Shown here piece by piece: positions 37,413-45,676 of a stretch of DNA of 64,000 nucleotides. The DNA is from Trebonia sp963734665 (GTDB lineage: Bacteria; Actinomycetota; Actinomycetes; Streptosporangiales; Streptosporangiaceae): NCBI GenBank assembly GCA_963734665.1, contig CAVTIR010000005.1:186001-250000 (forward strand), given 5' to 3'. The notes beneath the pieces were generated by a model. It was given only the letters and a program-made list of their open reading frames with translations, was not told the DNA's origin and ran no database searches. The stretch's first letter is position 1. Each line of letters starts with the position of its first letter. A program made the translations under genes and the position numbers.

Positions 37413-38843
37413 TCAGGACATGGCGGCGGCGCCGAACCAGGTCGGCAGGCGGCGGAGCAGGTTCGCTTGGTTTTCGCCGGCCCAGACCACGTGGCCGTCG
37501 GGCCGCAGAAGCACGGCGGGCATGTCCAGTTCGTCGCTGGTATCGATGACGTGGTCGACACGGTCCTCCCAGCCCGTCACGGAGAGCTCGCCGGCCTGGT
37601 CGATCAGGAGCCCGCGGCCTTCGCGTGTCAGCTCGTAGAGTCGGCCTCGCGACAGGCGGATGTCGCGCAGCCTGCGTCCGAGCAGCTCGTGTCCTTCGCC
37701 GACGCCGTAGCGGACTCCGATCGCGGTGACCTTCTCGATCAGGAACCGGCTCACGTCCTCGAAGTCCATCAGCTCGGTCAGCAGCCGGTGTATCGCCTGG
37801 GGACCGGGTTCGGGTGAGATCAGTTCCGACTGGGCGCGGGTGGTGTTCAGCACGTCCGCGGCGACCGGGCGGCGCTCGGTGTGGTAGCTGTCCAGCAGCC
37901 CTTCCGGTGCCCAGCCGTTCACCTCGGCGGCGAGCTTCCAGCCGAGGTTGAACGCGTCCTGGATGCCGAGGTTGAGCCCTTGTCCCCCCAAGGGCGGGTG
38001 GACGTGCGCAGCGTCGCCGGCGAGGAACACCCGGCCGGTGCGGTATCGCTCGGCCAGCCGGGTCGCGTCGGTGAACCGGGACAGCCAGCGCGGTGAGTGG
38101 ACGCCGAAGTCCGTGCCCGCGTAGGCCCGCAGCTGCGTCTGGAACTCCTCCAGGGTCGGCGGCGTGGTGCGGTCCTCGGCCACGGTCGCGGCGGGCACGA
38201 CGGCACGGTGCAACCCGCTCCCGGCGGGGCCGATACCGAAACCCTTGTGAGTCTTGCGAACCTGGTCCGCCACTGCAGCCAACTCGTCGGGCGGAGTCGT
38301 CACCTCCAACTCTGCGAGAAGCCATTCCGTCTGGGCGGGCTCGCCGGGAAACCCGACGCCCAGCAGCCGGCGTACCAGGCTACGGCCGCCGTCGCAGCCG
38401 ACCAGCCAGCGCGAGCGCAGCCGTGTGCCGTCGGCCAGTTCGACCGTGACTCCGTCGTCGTCCTGCTCGACGCCTGTCACCTCGTGGCCGCGGCGGATCT
38501 GAGCGCCGAGCTCGACGGCGCGCTCGGCCAGCAGGCGGTCGGTGACCGGCTGCGGGATGCCGAGGATGTACGGATGTGCGGTGTCCAGCCGGTCCGGCGC
38601 CGGCTTGCTGATGCCAGCGAAGGAACCGCGGACCGGGTACTGCTTGCCGAGCGCGAGGAACCGCTCCAGCAGGCCGCGCTGGTCCATGATCTCGATGCTG
38701 CGTGCGTGCAGGCCGAGCGAGCGGACCAACTGGCTCGGCTCCGCATCCTTCTCCAGCACCAGCACGTCCACGTCGTGGAGTCGGATCTCGCTCGCCAGCA
38801 TCATCCCGGTCGGACCGCCCCCGCTGATGATCACGTCGAACAT
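37413..38843 (-). CDS. rox: FAD monooxygenase, rifampicin monooxygenase-like (Rox)
   Basis: Class A flavoprotein monooxygenase of 476 residues. Seen: the FAD-binding motif FDVIISGGGPTGMMLASE at the N-terminus, the NADPH/FAD motif WLVGCDGGRSLVRRLLG near 150, and the GD motif RVFLAGDAAHVHPPLGGQGL near 275. From memory it follows streptomycete rifampicin monooxygenase closely along its whole length, including HSPRWLSRFTDATRLAERYR and LDMPAVLLRPDGHV. Those enzymes hydroxylate and linearise rifampicin, giving resistance. The specific substrate is inferred and related PHBH-type hydroxylases cannot be excluded. It lies in the third island segment. A palindrome about 120 bp upstream (38962-38983) may be regulatory. 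Confidence 0.82.
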   Translation of the reverse strand: MFDVIISGGGPTGMMLASEIRLHDVDVLVLEKDAEPSQLVRSLGLHARSIEIMDQRGLLERFLALGKQYPVRGSFAGISKPAPDRLDTAHPYILGIPQPVTDRLLAERAVELGAQIRRGHEVTGVEQDDDGVTVELADGTRLRSRWLVGCDGGRSLVRRLLGVGFPGEPAQTEWLLAELEVTTPPDELAAVADQVRKTHKGFGIGPAGSGLHRAVVPAATVAEDRTTPPTLEEFQTQLRAYAGTDFGVHSPRWLSRFTDATRLAERYRTGRVFLAGDAAHVHPPLGGQGLNLGIQDAFNLGWKLAAEVNGWAPEGLLDSYHTERRPVAADVLNTTRAQSELISPEPGPQAIHRLLTELMDFEDVSRFLIEKVTAIGVRYGVGEGHELLGRRLRDIRLSRGRLYELTREGRGLLIDQAGELSVTGWEDRVDHVIDTSDELDMPAVLLRPDGHVVWAGENQANLLRRLPTWFGAAAMS

Positions 38844-38961
38844 GCAAAACCCCCAACTTCAGAAACTCACATTTCGGCCAGCAACCTTGAATCGCGCGAT
38901 CGCTCAGAGCAGCGCGGATCCCCGCAGGATGAGGCCACGGCAGACCATTTTGTCGCCCGAT

Positions 38962-38983
38962 GGGGGCCTTGGGGCAGCCCCCC
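38962..38983. promoter_or_regulatory. Palindrome upstream of rox-like gene
   Basis: GGGGGC and GCCCCC flank CTTGGGGCA. The minus strand reads GGGGCTGCCCCAAGGCCCC, which is similar to my recollection of the rifamycin-associated element (about 19 bp, GGGGCTTGC-x-x-CAAG type) found before rifamycin-inactivating genes. The match is imperfect and the remembered consensus is not certain. Confidence 0.35.
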
Positions 38984-39110
38984 GGTGAGCGGGTGGGCGG
39001 CCTAACGGACCTGTGCACTTGTCCCGTCGACCGTAAGTCGGCCCGGTCTCACTGATTCCGGCCCATTACGGTCTGAGTCTCCTATTGTTGGCCCGGAAGC
39101 GGGATCCGGG

Positions 39111-39303
39111 ATGGTGGGCGGGTTGGTGGATGTCGCTGCGCTGGACCTTGACTGTAGTCCTGACCCGCGGCTCTCCCTGGAGTATGTGCGGGATGACGGG
39201 TGCCTGCGCCAGGAGCCGCTGGCGGAGTGCGCTGCCGGGCGGTTCGAGACGCCAGTACAGCCTCGGCCCCACACCCGATGCGGGACACGGCGGGCATGCC
39301 AGG
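39111..39303 (+). pseudogene. Possible TnsA-like endonuclease N-terminal remnant
   Basis: The frame from 39111 reads VDVAALDLDCSPDPRLSLEY, VRDDGCLRQEPLAECAAGRFE and then unrelated residues. The stretch resembles the start of TnsA-like heteromeric transposase endonuclease subunits of actinomycetes, but no catalytic region is present. Between the rox start (38843) and this point I see no other gene. Confidence 0.3.
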
Positions 39304-40106
39304 ATGAACCGTATGCCTAGCGACCACAATCATCCCGGGGGAATCTCCACCAGGCTTACCTCGCCGTCCGGTGTTTCTGCAGATCCGCCGAGGGTCAACG
39401 ACTATGACGGCATCGCTGAGGCGTACTCGGCCGAAAACGAGGCCAACCTCGTCAATGCCTATTACGAGCGGCCCGCGATGCTGGGCCTAGCCGGGGACGT
39501 GGCCGGCCTGCGGATCCTCGACGCCGGCTGCGGCGCCGGCCCCTGTTCGCGGCGCTGCGCGACAGGGGCGCCATCGTGACCGGCTTCGACAAAAGTGCCG
39601 GAATGCTCGAGCTCGCCCGGCGGCGGCTCGGTGACGACGCGGACCTGCAGGTAGCCGACCTGGGCAGCCCGCTTCTCTTCGCCGATAGCACCTTCGACGA
39701 CGTCACCGCGTCCCTGGTGCTGCACTACCTGGAGGACTGGGGGCCGCCGCTAGCCGAGCTGCGACGCGTGCTCAAGCCCGGCGGCCGGCTGATCGTGTCC
39801 GTCGACCATCCTTTTGCCATTAACCTCATGTACCGCGAAGGCGGCCGCAAGGCCGGCCGCAAAGCCGACTATTTCGCGACCTCTAACCGGACCGAGGAGT
39901 GGACCATGGGCGGCCAGACCGCCCTGATGAGCTTCTGGGACCGGCCGCTGCACGCGATGACCGACGCCTTCACCGCGGCCGGCTTTCGGATAGCGGTGGT
40001 CAGCGAGCCAGCGCCCGCGCCGGCTGCCCGCGAGCGGTTTCCCGACGAAATCGCGGCCAGGCCGCGATTCCTGGGCTTCCTGTTCTTCGTCCTGCAGGCC
40101 GCCTAA
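39304..40106 (+). pseudogene. SAM-dependent methyltransferase, frameshifted
   Basis: Class I methyltransferase: DYDGIAEAYSAENEANLVNAYY, the SAM motif I LRILDAGCGAG near residue 66, then after a frame change VTGFDKSAGMLELARRRLG, ADLQVADLGSPLLF, ASLVLHYLEDW and LKPGGRLIVSVDHPF. Near 39539 the GGCCCCTGTTC run lacks one C; adding it gives GPLFAALRDRGAIVTGFD and a single frame of about 267 residues. The error lies in a homopolymer, so either assembly error or real inactivation is possible. The substrate is unknown. ATG 39304 or 39313. Confidence 0.75.
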
Positions 40107-40248
40107 CCACCGCAGAACGGCTGTGAAGCGATCCTGGTGATGTCGGGATCGAAGTCCATCAGCATGACATGGTCGCGTTCCAGCTAGTACTTCTATCAAG
40201 GCTGCGGCGCGCCCAGCGTGCCGACGAGCTCACCTGGAGTTGATCGAC

Positions 40249-40689
40249 GTGCCGAGCCCATCAGAAGCAGAAGCCCAACCACGGCGCAGGGCAGCAATGT
40301 TGTTGATCGTGACGGACGACGGATTGCTCATGCATCACCGTGACGACAAACCCGGAATCGCCCATCCGGGCTGCTGGGCAGGATTCGGGGGAGCTGCCGA
40401 GGACGGCGAAACAATCGAGGAAACGTTGCACCGGGAAGTAAGGGAAGAAACCGGCCTCGCGATCACTAACCCGGTGTTCCTTACCGACGCCGTTGACCAC
40501 GAAGGAGACGGAAGGCTGGTCTCACTGTTCTACGTCGTCGGCGATTTCCAGCCAGAAGACATCGACTTGCACGAGGGTGCCGGAGTCGGCATCCACCGCG
40601 TCGAAGACTTGCCAGGACTTAAGATCACCCCGTTCGTCCGGCGCGCCATAGAGGCTGACCTGTTCCCAGCGATCGCAGGTACTCACTAA
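40249..40689 (+). CDS. Nudix hydrolase
   Basis: Protein of about 146 residues. A complete Nudix box spans residues 48-70 (G48, E54, REVREETGL at 62-70), preceded by a strand AAMLLIVTDDGLLMHHRDD and GCWAGFGG. It hydrolyses a nucleoside diphosphate linked to another moiety; the substrate is unknown. GTG 40249 lies 9 nt after GGAG; a TTG at 40240 is too close to that site. It is the last gene before tRNA fragment 3. Confidence 0.88.
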   Translation: MPSPSEAEAQPRRRAAMLLIVTDDGLLMHHRDDKPGIAHPGCWAGFGGAAEDGETIEETLHREVREETGLAITNPVFLTDAVDHEGDGRLVSLFYVVGDFQPEDIDLHEGAGVGIHRVEDLPGLKITPFVRRAIEADLFPAIAGTH

Positions 40690-40949
40690 TATTCGGTTGC
40701 CGCGTCGCGCGCCTCTCGCCCAAAATCGTTGGTGCGCTTACGGCGGAAGGGGTCAGGGGGTTCGCTGCCGACGGTGACGCGTAGGGCCCGGTGCGTACGC
40801 AGGTCAGTGCCTGTATTGCTAACCGTATTACTAACGAGACTCGCCGGGACGGCGGAGACGGCCCGGGACGCCGAGGACGACAGGTAGGCGCAGCAGCAGG
40901 TCAGCGAGACGTGCTGAGACGTCAGAGACGCCCAAGACGCATGTCGTAT
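40690..40949. other. Junction arm region 3
   Basis: No gene is supported. GCTAACCGT at 40818 and ACTAACGAG at 40830 form a diverged 12-bp-spaced pair. GAGAC, GGAGACGG, GCGAGACG and GAGACG words follow up to 40932. The distance from the second repeat to the tRNA fragment is about 124 bp, matching junctions 1 and 2. Confidence 0.45.
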
Positions 40950-41021
40950 GGCTCATAACCCAGCGGTCGCAGGTCCTGCTACCAAGGTCAGAGCCCGGTT
41001 CCGAACAAGGAACCAGGCCTT
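40950..41021 (+). repeat. tRNA-fMet 3' fragment 3, degenerate (candidate att site)
   Basis: GGCTCATAACCCAGCGGTCG followed by CAGGT, then a deletion of the T-loop region, then CCTGCTACCAAGGTCAGAG and a diverged terminator (CCCGGTTCCGAACAAGGAACC). It is the most decayed of the three fragments, so probably the oldest insertion boundary. Confidence 0.7.
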
Positions 41022-41067
41022 AGCCATGCGACACACTGGGCGCTCGCCGCCGATAACGGTCTGGTTT

Positions 41068-41493
41068 TCACGCAACGTCCCGCGCGGACGTCTCAAACTG
41101 TCCGCCGTTAATGCCCACGGCCACGATGCGGCGCGGGCGGACGCGTATCCATGCGTGGCCGAAGCGGAACGGGGCACCAAGTCGCCTGCCTGCGTCCGCG
41201 CCACCGTCGAGGTGGGTTTCCGCGTGTCCGCGGATTTCAAGGATGCGCGGTGACGGGGCATCGAATACGACGGCTACCTTCGGCCGACGCTGAGCGTCGC
41301 GGAACTTCTTTGACTTGGCCATGCCCTCCTCGCCGAACTCCGCATTTGCGCCAATGACCAAAGCATCGGCCCCCGGGTCGTAGAAGACCGCGACGGGCGT
41401 GATATGCGGCATGTCATCAGCCCCGACCGTGGCAAGCCTGCCAAGCCGCTGACTGTTCAGAAACTCAATCTCGGCATCCGTGAACATACTCAT
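41068..41493 (-). CDS. PPOX-class F420-dependent oxidoreductase
   Basis: Split-barrel flavin/deazaflavin protein of 141 residues: FTDAEIEFLNSQRLGRLATVGADDMPHITPVAV at the start, then KFRDAQRRPKVAVVFDAP, ILEIRGHAETH and the terminal WIRVRPRRIVAVGI. This is the F420-type subgroup of the pyridoxamine 5'-phosphate-oxidase fold, which uses reduced F420 for reductions of unknown substrates. It is a paralogue of the protein at 45244-45669 (same length and layout). It stands alone beyond tRNA fragment 3. Confidence 0.85.
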   Translation of the reverse strand: MSMFTDAEIEFLNSQRLGRLATVGADDMPHITPVAVFYDPGADALVIGANAEFGEEGMAKSKKFRDAQRRPKVAVVFDAPSPRILEIRGHAETHLDGGADAGRRLGAPFRFGHAWIRVRPRRIVAVGINGGQFETSARDVA

Positions 41494-41571
41494 AGCACGA
41501 GCCTATGCCTCCGGCGGGGACCAGGCAGGGGGACCTTAGGCTCCAGGAGTACGACAAGCCATGGGAATGAG

Positions 41572-43860
41572 TCAGGCCGGGTATCGCTTGGGTTCTTGCA
41601 CGTAGACGCGGCCGGCCGGGGTTTGCCATTGGTGCCAGCCTGGTTTTGGCTGGGTGACCTTCCAGCCGGGTGATTGTTTGACGCGGTGGCAGGCGCGGCT
41701 GCGGGCGCCGGCGTTGCACGTACAGGTTTTTCCGCCCTGGTCGTACGGGGTGGCATGCTCGAAATCGCTTTCGCGGGCATGGCGATTGCAGGGCGGGAAG
41801 GTGCAGGTGCCGTCGCGGACCTGAACGAGGTGGCGGAGCTTGGCGCTTGGCTGGTAGCCGTGCGTTTCGTACCGGTGGTCGCATTCGAGCGTGGGCACCA
41901 CGTCGAGGCGCGCGGTGAATCGTCGGCCGTCCGGAAGAATGAGCGTCCAGGTGCCGTAGCCGTCCGGGGGGTCTGTCGCGCCCGGCGGGCCGGTGCTGCC
42001 GTGTGGGACGAGGGCCCAGCCGGCGGGGCTGCCGGGGAGGTCGGCGAGGGCCGTGGCCGGGACGGTCAGGTTCAGCCGGGCGGGAAGGCCGGGGGGCGGG
42101 GCCGCGGGCGAAGCGGCTATCTGTGATGAGCGTGAGGAGCGGTCCGGGCGGGCGCAGCCGTGGCCGATGGCGTAGCCCTCGGGGCTGGTAACGGTGACGC
42201 AGACCTCGGTTCGCGGGCTGGCGGCCGCGGCGGCGGCCATGTCCCGGGCGAGCGCGGGGTCGAGCAGGCCGAAGCCCTGGATCTCGCCGGGCCGCTCGGC
42301 AAGCCCGAGCAGCGTGAGCAGGGGGATGACCAGGTCCGGCGGCCGCGGCTGGAGTGCCCGGCCCGCCGGGGGCGCGGCCGGCCTGGGGGCAGGGCCTCCG
42401 GGGGCAGGGCCTCCGGAACCGGGGCCGCCCGGTCCAGGGCCGCTGCCGCTGCCGCTGCCGTCGTCGTCGTCGGGATCGTCGGGCTCGTTATCGTCGTCGT
42501 GCCTGCGGCGGCCGAGGTTGCCAGTGTCGTCATCACGGTCATCGGCGTTCCCGCTGGCGCCGTCCCCGGAGCAGCCATCGCAGCCGCCTGAGGGCAGGCA
42601 GCCGCCGTCGCACTCGCCGCGCGGGCAGTTACATGGGCCGTCCCGAGTATCGCGGTCGCCGGGTTCGCTGCCGGATCCTGCCTTGTCCCCGGCTTCGGTG
42701 CCGCTGCCCGTCCCGGCGTTGGACCCAGGCTCGGACATGGTCTCGGACTCGGGTCCGGTCTCGGTCTCGGACTCGGGTCCGGTCTCGGTCTCGGTCTCGG
42801 TCTCGGGTTCGGTCTCGGACTCGGACTCGGGTTCGGACCCGCGTTCGGTCTCGGACCCGGGTTCGGCTCCCGCCCTGGCGGTGGTCCTGGCTGCGCGTGC
42901 CTCGGCCCAGGCCATGGCCTCGGCGGCTTCGGCGGCCTCGTCCTGGGCCTCGGCGGAGGCGATCCTGGTCTCGGCCGGGGTGCCCTTGATGAGGTCGAGG
43001 TAAGCGTAGGCGCGCAGGACGTCCATCCGGGTGCCGCCGAACGCTCCCGAGTCCTCGTACTGCTGGGCACGGGCGTTGACGCTGGCCATCGCGGCCAGGG
43101 CCTCGTCCGGCGGCAGGTCGCGGCCCGACAGTCCCGCGGTTCCGGACAGCTCGCGGAAGAAGGTGACCCGGGCGTCGTTTTTCTGCGCCTGCTCCCGCCG
43201 CCGTGCGGCGAGCCCGGGGTCGACGGTGAGGGCGGCCTGCTCGGCCAGCCGTAGCACCTGGGTGTGGGTCTTGCCGGCGAGCTGGCCAACGATCAGCGCC
43301 TCGGCGCTGGCCGCGTCGGCGTCGCTCAGGTACTTGAACGTCTCGGTGACCGCCCGGGCCTTCGGGAGCGTCAGCGTCCCGTCATTGAGCAGGGCGCGGA
43401 CGCCGGGCAGGCGGGCCTGCTGCTCCCAGGCCAGCCACGCGGTCGTCTCTGCGGACTGGACGGAGCAGGCCAGCCGGGCGGCCAGCTCATGGCGCAGCGA
43501 CGGCGACCACTCATCGGGCAGGTCCCCGTGGCAGCCGCCGCGGCGCGGCGCGTCGTCGCGCCGGATCATCTCCGCGATCACCGCGAGTTTCGCCCCCGCG
43601 GCCCACGACTCGATCGCCGCCCACGCCCGTAGCAGCCCGACCAGCTCGTCTCCGGTCGCGCCCGGGCAGCGCCGTTCCGGGCCTGACACCTCATCGGCGG
43701 CCAGCGCCAGCGCCCCCGAGGGCACCAGCGCGTCCCGCCCGCCGTCCGACGCGAACCCGGCCAGCCGGGGGTCCCGAACGGGCGGCGCGCCACCGGGCAC
43801 CCCGGGATCGCGGTCAGGGCTCGCGCCCGCCCCGCTGCCCGAACCCGGCTGCCACCCCAT
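41572..43860 (-). CDS. DUF222/HNH endonuclease-domain protein with Ser/Glu repeat and Cys-rich segment
   Basis: Protein of about 762 residues of the actinobacterial DUF222-HNH (13E12-like) family. The N-terminal half is helical DUF222. A low-complexity tract follows around residues 320-400 (ETEPETETETETGPESETET), then a Cys-rich stretch CNCPRGECDGGCLPSGGCDGC. The C-terminal HNH-like domain holds CTFPPCNRHARESDFEHATP, YDQGGKTCTCNAGARSRACH and KPGWHQWQTPAGR. The role is unknown; these genes are multicopy in many actinomycetes. ATG 43860 has GGAG 6 nt upstream. The tract is encoded by GGTCTC/GGACTC hexamer repeats (about 42735-42860), likely unstable. Confidence 0.85.
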   Translation of the reverse strand: MGWQPGSGSGAGASPDRDPGVPGGAPPVRDPRLAGFASDGGRDALVPSGALALAADEVSGPERRCPGATGDELVGLLRAWAAIESWAAGAKLAVIAEMIRRDDAPRRGGCHGDLPDEWSPSLRHELAARLACSVQSAETTAWLAWEQQARLPGVRALLNDGTLTLPKARAVTETFKYLSDADAASAEALIVGQLAGKTHTQVLRLAEQAALTVDPGLAARRREQAQKNDARVTFFRELSGTAGLSGRDLPPDEALAAMASVNARAQQYEDSGAFGGTRMDVLRAYAYLDLIKGTPAETRIASAEAQDEAAEAAEAMAWAEARAARTTARAGAEPGSETERGSEPESESETEPETETETETGPESETETGPESETMSEPGSNAGTGSGTEAGDKAGSGSEPGDRDTRDGPCNCPRGECDGGCLPSGGCDGCSGDGASGNADDRDDDTGNLGRRRHDDDNEPDDPDDDDGSGSGSGPGPGGPGSGGPAPGGPAPRPAAPPAGRALQPRPPDLVIPLLTLLGLAERPGEIQGFGLLDPALARDMAAAAAASPRTEVCVTVTSPEGYAIGHGCARPDRSSRSSQIAASPAAPPPGLPARLNLTVPATALADLPGSPAGWALVPHGSTGPPGATDPPDGYGTWTLILPDGRRFTARLDVVPTLECDHRYETHGYQPSAKLRHLVQVRDGTCTFPPCNRHARESDFEHATPYDQGGKTCTCNAGARSRACHRVKQSPGWKVTQPKPGWHQWQTPAGRVYVQEPKRYPA

Positions 43861-44128
43861 CACGCTCTCCGTTCGATAATGATCACGATTAATTCTTATA
43901 ATCGAATACTACTCCAATTAATGATCGTCTACCGGGCCAGACACTGACCTGCGGGATACTCTTTCCTGCCCCGCAAACCGGATATATTCCGATTTATGCC
44001 GTGTTGAACATTCACTAGCGATAAAGGGAACTCCCAGTGGGCGGGACCTCGGGTCCGCTCTCTTCAATGGGGTACCGGACAAGCTCTCGCCATGATCAGA
44101 AAGATGGCTGCGCGGAACAGCCGTCCGC
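43861..44128. other. Gene-free AT-rich region upstream of DUF222 gene
   Basis: No gene is seen. The stretch 43873-43926 is unusually AT-rich with overlapping imperfect palindromes (CGATAATGATCACGATTAAT, TTATAATCGAATAC) and probably holds the DUF222 promoter. Confidence 0.4.
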
Positions 44129-44254
44129 CTACGTCTCCGGTGGACCGCCCATGATCAGGTCGCCCAGCGTGTTCGCGACTCTGGCCGTTCCCATGAATTG
44201 AGGCAGAGCCGCGACCAGCCTGCCATTCACCCACTCGGTCAGCGCGGCACGCGG
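44129..44254 (-). pseudogene. Reading-frame remnant downstream of quinone oxidoreductase
   Basis: Immediately after the QOR stop on the same strand, an open frame of 41 codons without a start reads ALTEWVNGRLVAALPQFMGT, ARVANTLGDLIMGGPPET and then stops. The sequence looks protein-like and could be the C-terminus of a deleted gene. I cannot name the family. Confidence 0.3.
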
Positions 44255-45238
44255 TTATTCCGTGAGCAGGAGCGTCTTGGCCACGGTGCGACGTGCTTCT
44301 ATGGCCTCGTGGGCCTTTGCTGCTTCAGTAAGGGGGAAGGTCTGGCCGATGAGAGGAGTGATCCGCTGCTCAGCCAGTTGCTTGACGATGTCCTTCATGA
44401 GTCTGGAGCGGTCGCCCCTGTCGTACTGCAGGTCGCCGATGGTGGTCACTTGGACCCGTCGGTGCCGTGCTGCCTCCTTGTCGATGCTCGCGAAAGACCC
44501 ACTTGGCGACCCATGAGCAGAGAAATGTCCGCCGTCTGCCACCAGGGCGAAAGCGGCCTCACCGGTCGGGCCGCCCACGCCGTCGAGAACGACAACTGGG
44601 CGCGCGCCACCGGTAGCTTCGAGTACGGCGTCGGTCCAGCCTGGTAGCCCGTAGTCGACGGTGGCGAGTGCTCCCGCACGAGCGACGACCTCTTGTTTGG
44701 CCTGTCCCCGGACGGCCCCGATGACGTGCGCACCCTGGGTTGCGAGCAACTGGACGAGGAGGATCCCCATGCCTCCGGCTGCTCCCAGTATCAGGACCCA
44801 CTCACTGGGCTGGATGTCGCAGATCTCAAGGATCCGTAGCGCGGTGGTCCCGTCGTGGAGGACAGCGGTGGCGCTGAGCAGGTCAATATCGTCGGGAACA
44901 ACGACTGTGTGTTCGAGGTCGGCCACGGCAAGCTGGGCGTAGCCGCCCGTTCCTCCTCGGCCGCCCGTGTGGGCTGCCACTGGTTGGCCGAGCCAATTCG
45001 GATTCACCGACTCTCCGACCGCTACGATCTCCCCGCCCACTCCGTTGCCCGGCACGTAGGGCGGTTGGGTGGGGAAGTAGTTGGCCGCGGCACCCGAGCG
45101 GATCATCGTGTCGACGAACAGGACGTCGCAGGCCGAAGCGGCGACCAGGACCTGTCCTGGCCCCGGCACCGGATCGGGAAGGTTGGCTATCTGGAGCACG
45201 TCCGGCGGGCCGAAGCCGCGCACTTCGATGGCACGCAC
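44255..45238 (-). CDS. Zinc-independent quinone oxidoreductase (MDR family)
   Basis: Protein of 327 residues in the medium-chain dehydrogenase/reductase superfamily, QOR branch: MRAIEVRGFGPPDVLQIANLPDP, PPYVPGNGVGGEIVAVGE, the NADPH-binding VLILGAAGGMGILLVQLL near 148, and the terminal FPLTEAAKAHEAIEARRTVAKTLLL. It lacks the Cys/His zinc ligands. Expected role: NADPH-dependent reduction of quinones or reactive carbonyls. GTG 45238 lies 5 nt after the stop of the upstream PPOX gene, so both form an operon, driven by a SoxR-type promoter (45677-45707). Confidence 0.88.
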   Translation of the reverse strand: MRAIEVRGFGPPDVLQIANLPDPVPGPGQVLVAASACDVLFVDTMIRSGAAANYFPTQPPYVPGNGVGGEIVAVGESVNPNWLGQPVAAHTGGRGGTGGYAQLAVADLEHTVVVPDDIDLLSATAVLHDGTTALRILEICDIQPSEWVLILGAAGGMGILLVQLLATQGAHVIGAVRGQAKQEVVARAGALATVDYGLPGWTDAVLEATGGARPVVVLDGVGGPTGEAAFALVADGGHFSAHGSPSGSFASIDKEAARHRRVQVTTIGDLQYDRGDRSRLMKDIVKQLAEQRITPLIGQTFPLTEAAKAHEAIEARRTVAKTLLLTE

Positions 45239-45243
45239 GGCGG

Positions 45244-45669
45244 TCAGGCCCCTTCGGTGCTGCCGACGGGCCTGATGTCGCGTGCCGCGAAGCCGGGATG
45301 GGCCGGGTCGACGTTGAACGAAAGAACCCGGCGGGGTTGGATCCGGATGATCTCCGGTGCGAGGTGGCCTGTCGCGTCACGGGGGCCGACGGCGGTCTCC
45401 GCGTCACCTCGGATCTCAAGGAAATGCGCCCCCTCCATGGTCGGCGCGGTCACCTCATCGACCACGAAGGCCACGTGAGGGTTAGACCGAACGTTGCGAT
45501 ACTTCGCGCTGTTTGCCATGTTGTAGCCGGAAATGTCGATCGTGCCAAGGGCCGCGTTGTAAGTGAATCCCAGCGGCTTGACCTGGGGTATGCCGTCTGG
45601 GCCGATGGTTGCCAGGTGCCCGCGAGTCTGGCGGGCCAGGAAGCGCTGTTCGGCGTCGGTGAAGGTCAT
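45244..45669 (-). CDS. PPOX-class F420-dependent oxidoreductase
   Basis: Split-barrel protein of 141 residues: FTDAEQRFLARQTRGHLATIGPDGIPQVKPLGF, GYNMANSAKYRNVRSNPHVAFVVDE, HFLEIRGDAET and IIRIQPRRVLSFNVD. It belongs to the F420-dependent PPOX group and is a paralogue of 41068-41493. It is the first gene of an operon with the quinone oxidoreductase. ATG 45669 lies 7 nt after a TAGCGT -10 box whose -35 (TTGACC) is 19 bp away with a SoxR-like palindrome between them. This suggests induction by redox-cycling compounds and a leaderless mRNA. Confidence 0.87.
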   Translation of the reverse strand: MTFTDAEQRFLARQTRGHLATIGPDGIPQVKPLGFTYNAALGTIDISGYNMANSAKYRNVRSNPHVAFVVDEVTAPTMEGAHFLEIRGDAETAVGPRDATGHLAPEIIRIQPRRVLSFNVDPAHPGFAARDIRPVGSTEGA

Positions 45670-45676
45670 AAAAGTA

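Noticed and set aside
37313..37561. Short minus-strand frame downstream of the rox-like gene
   Set aside because: It overlaps the end of the rox frame and shows no similarity to any family.
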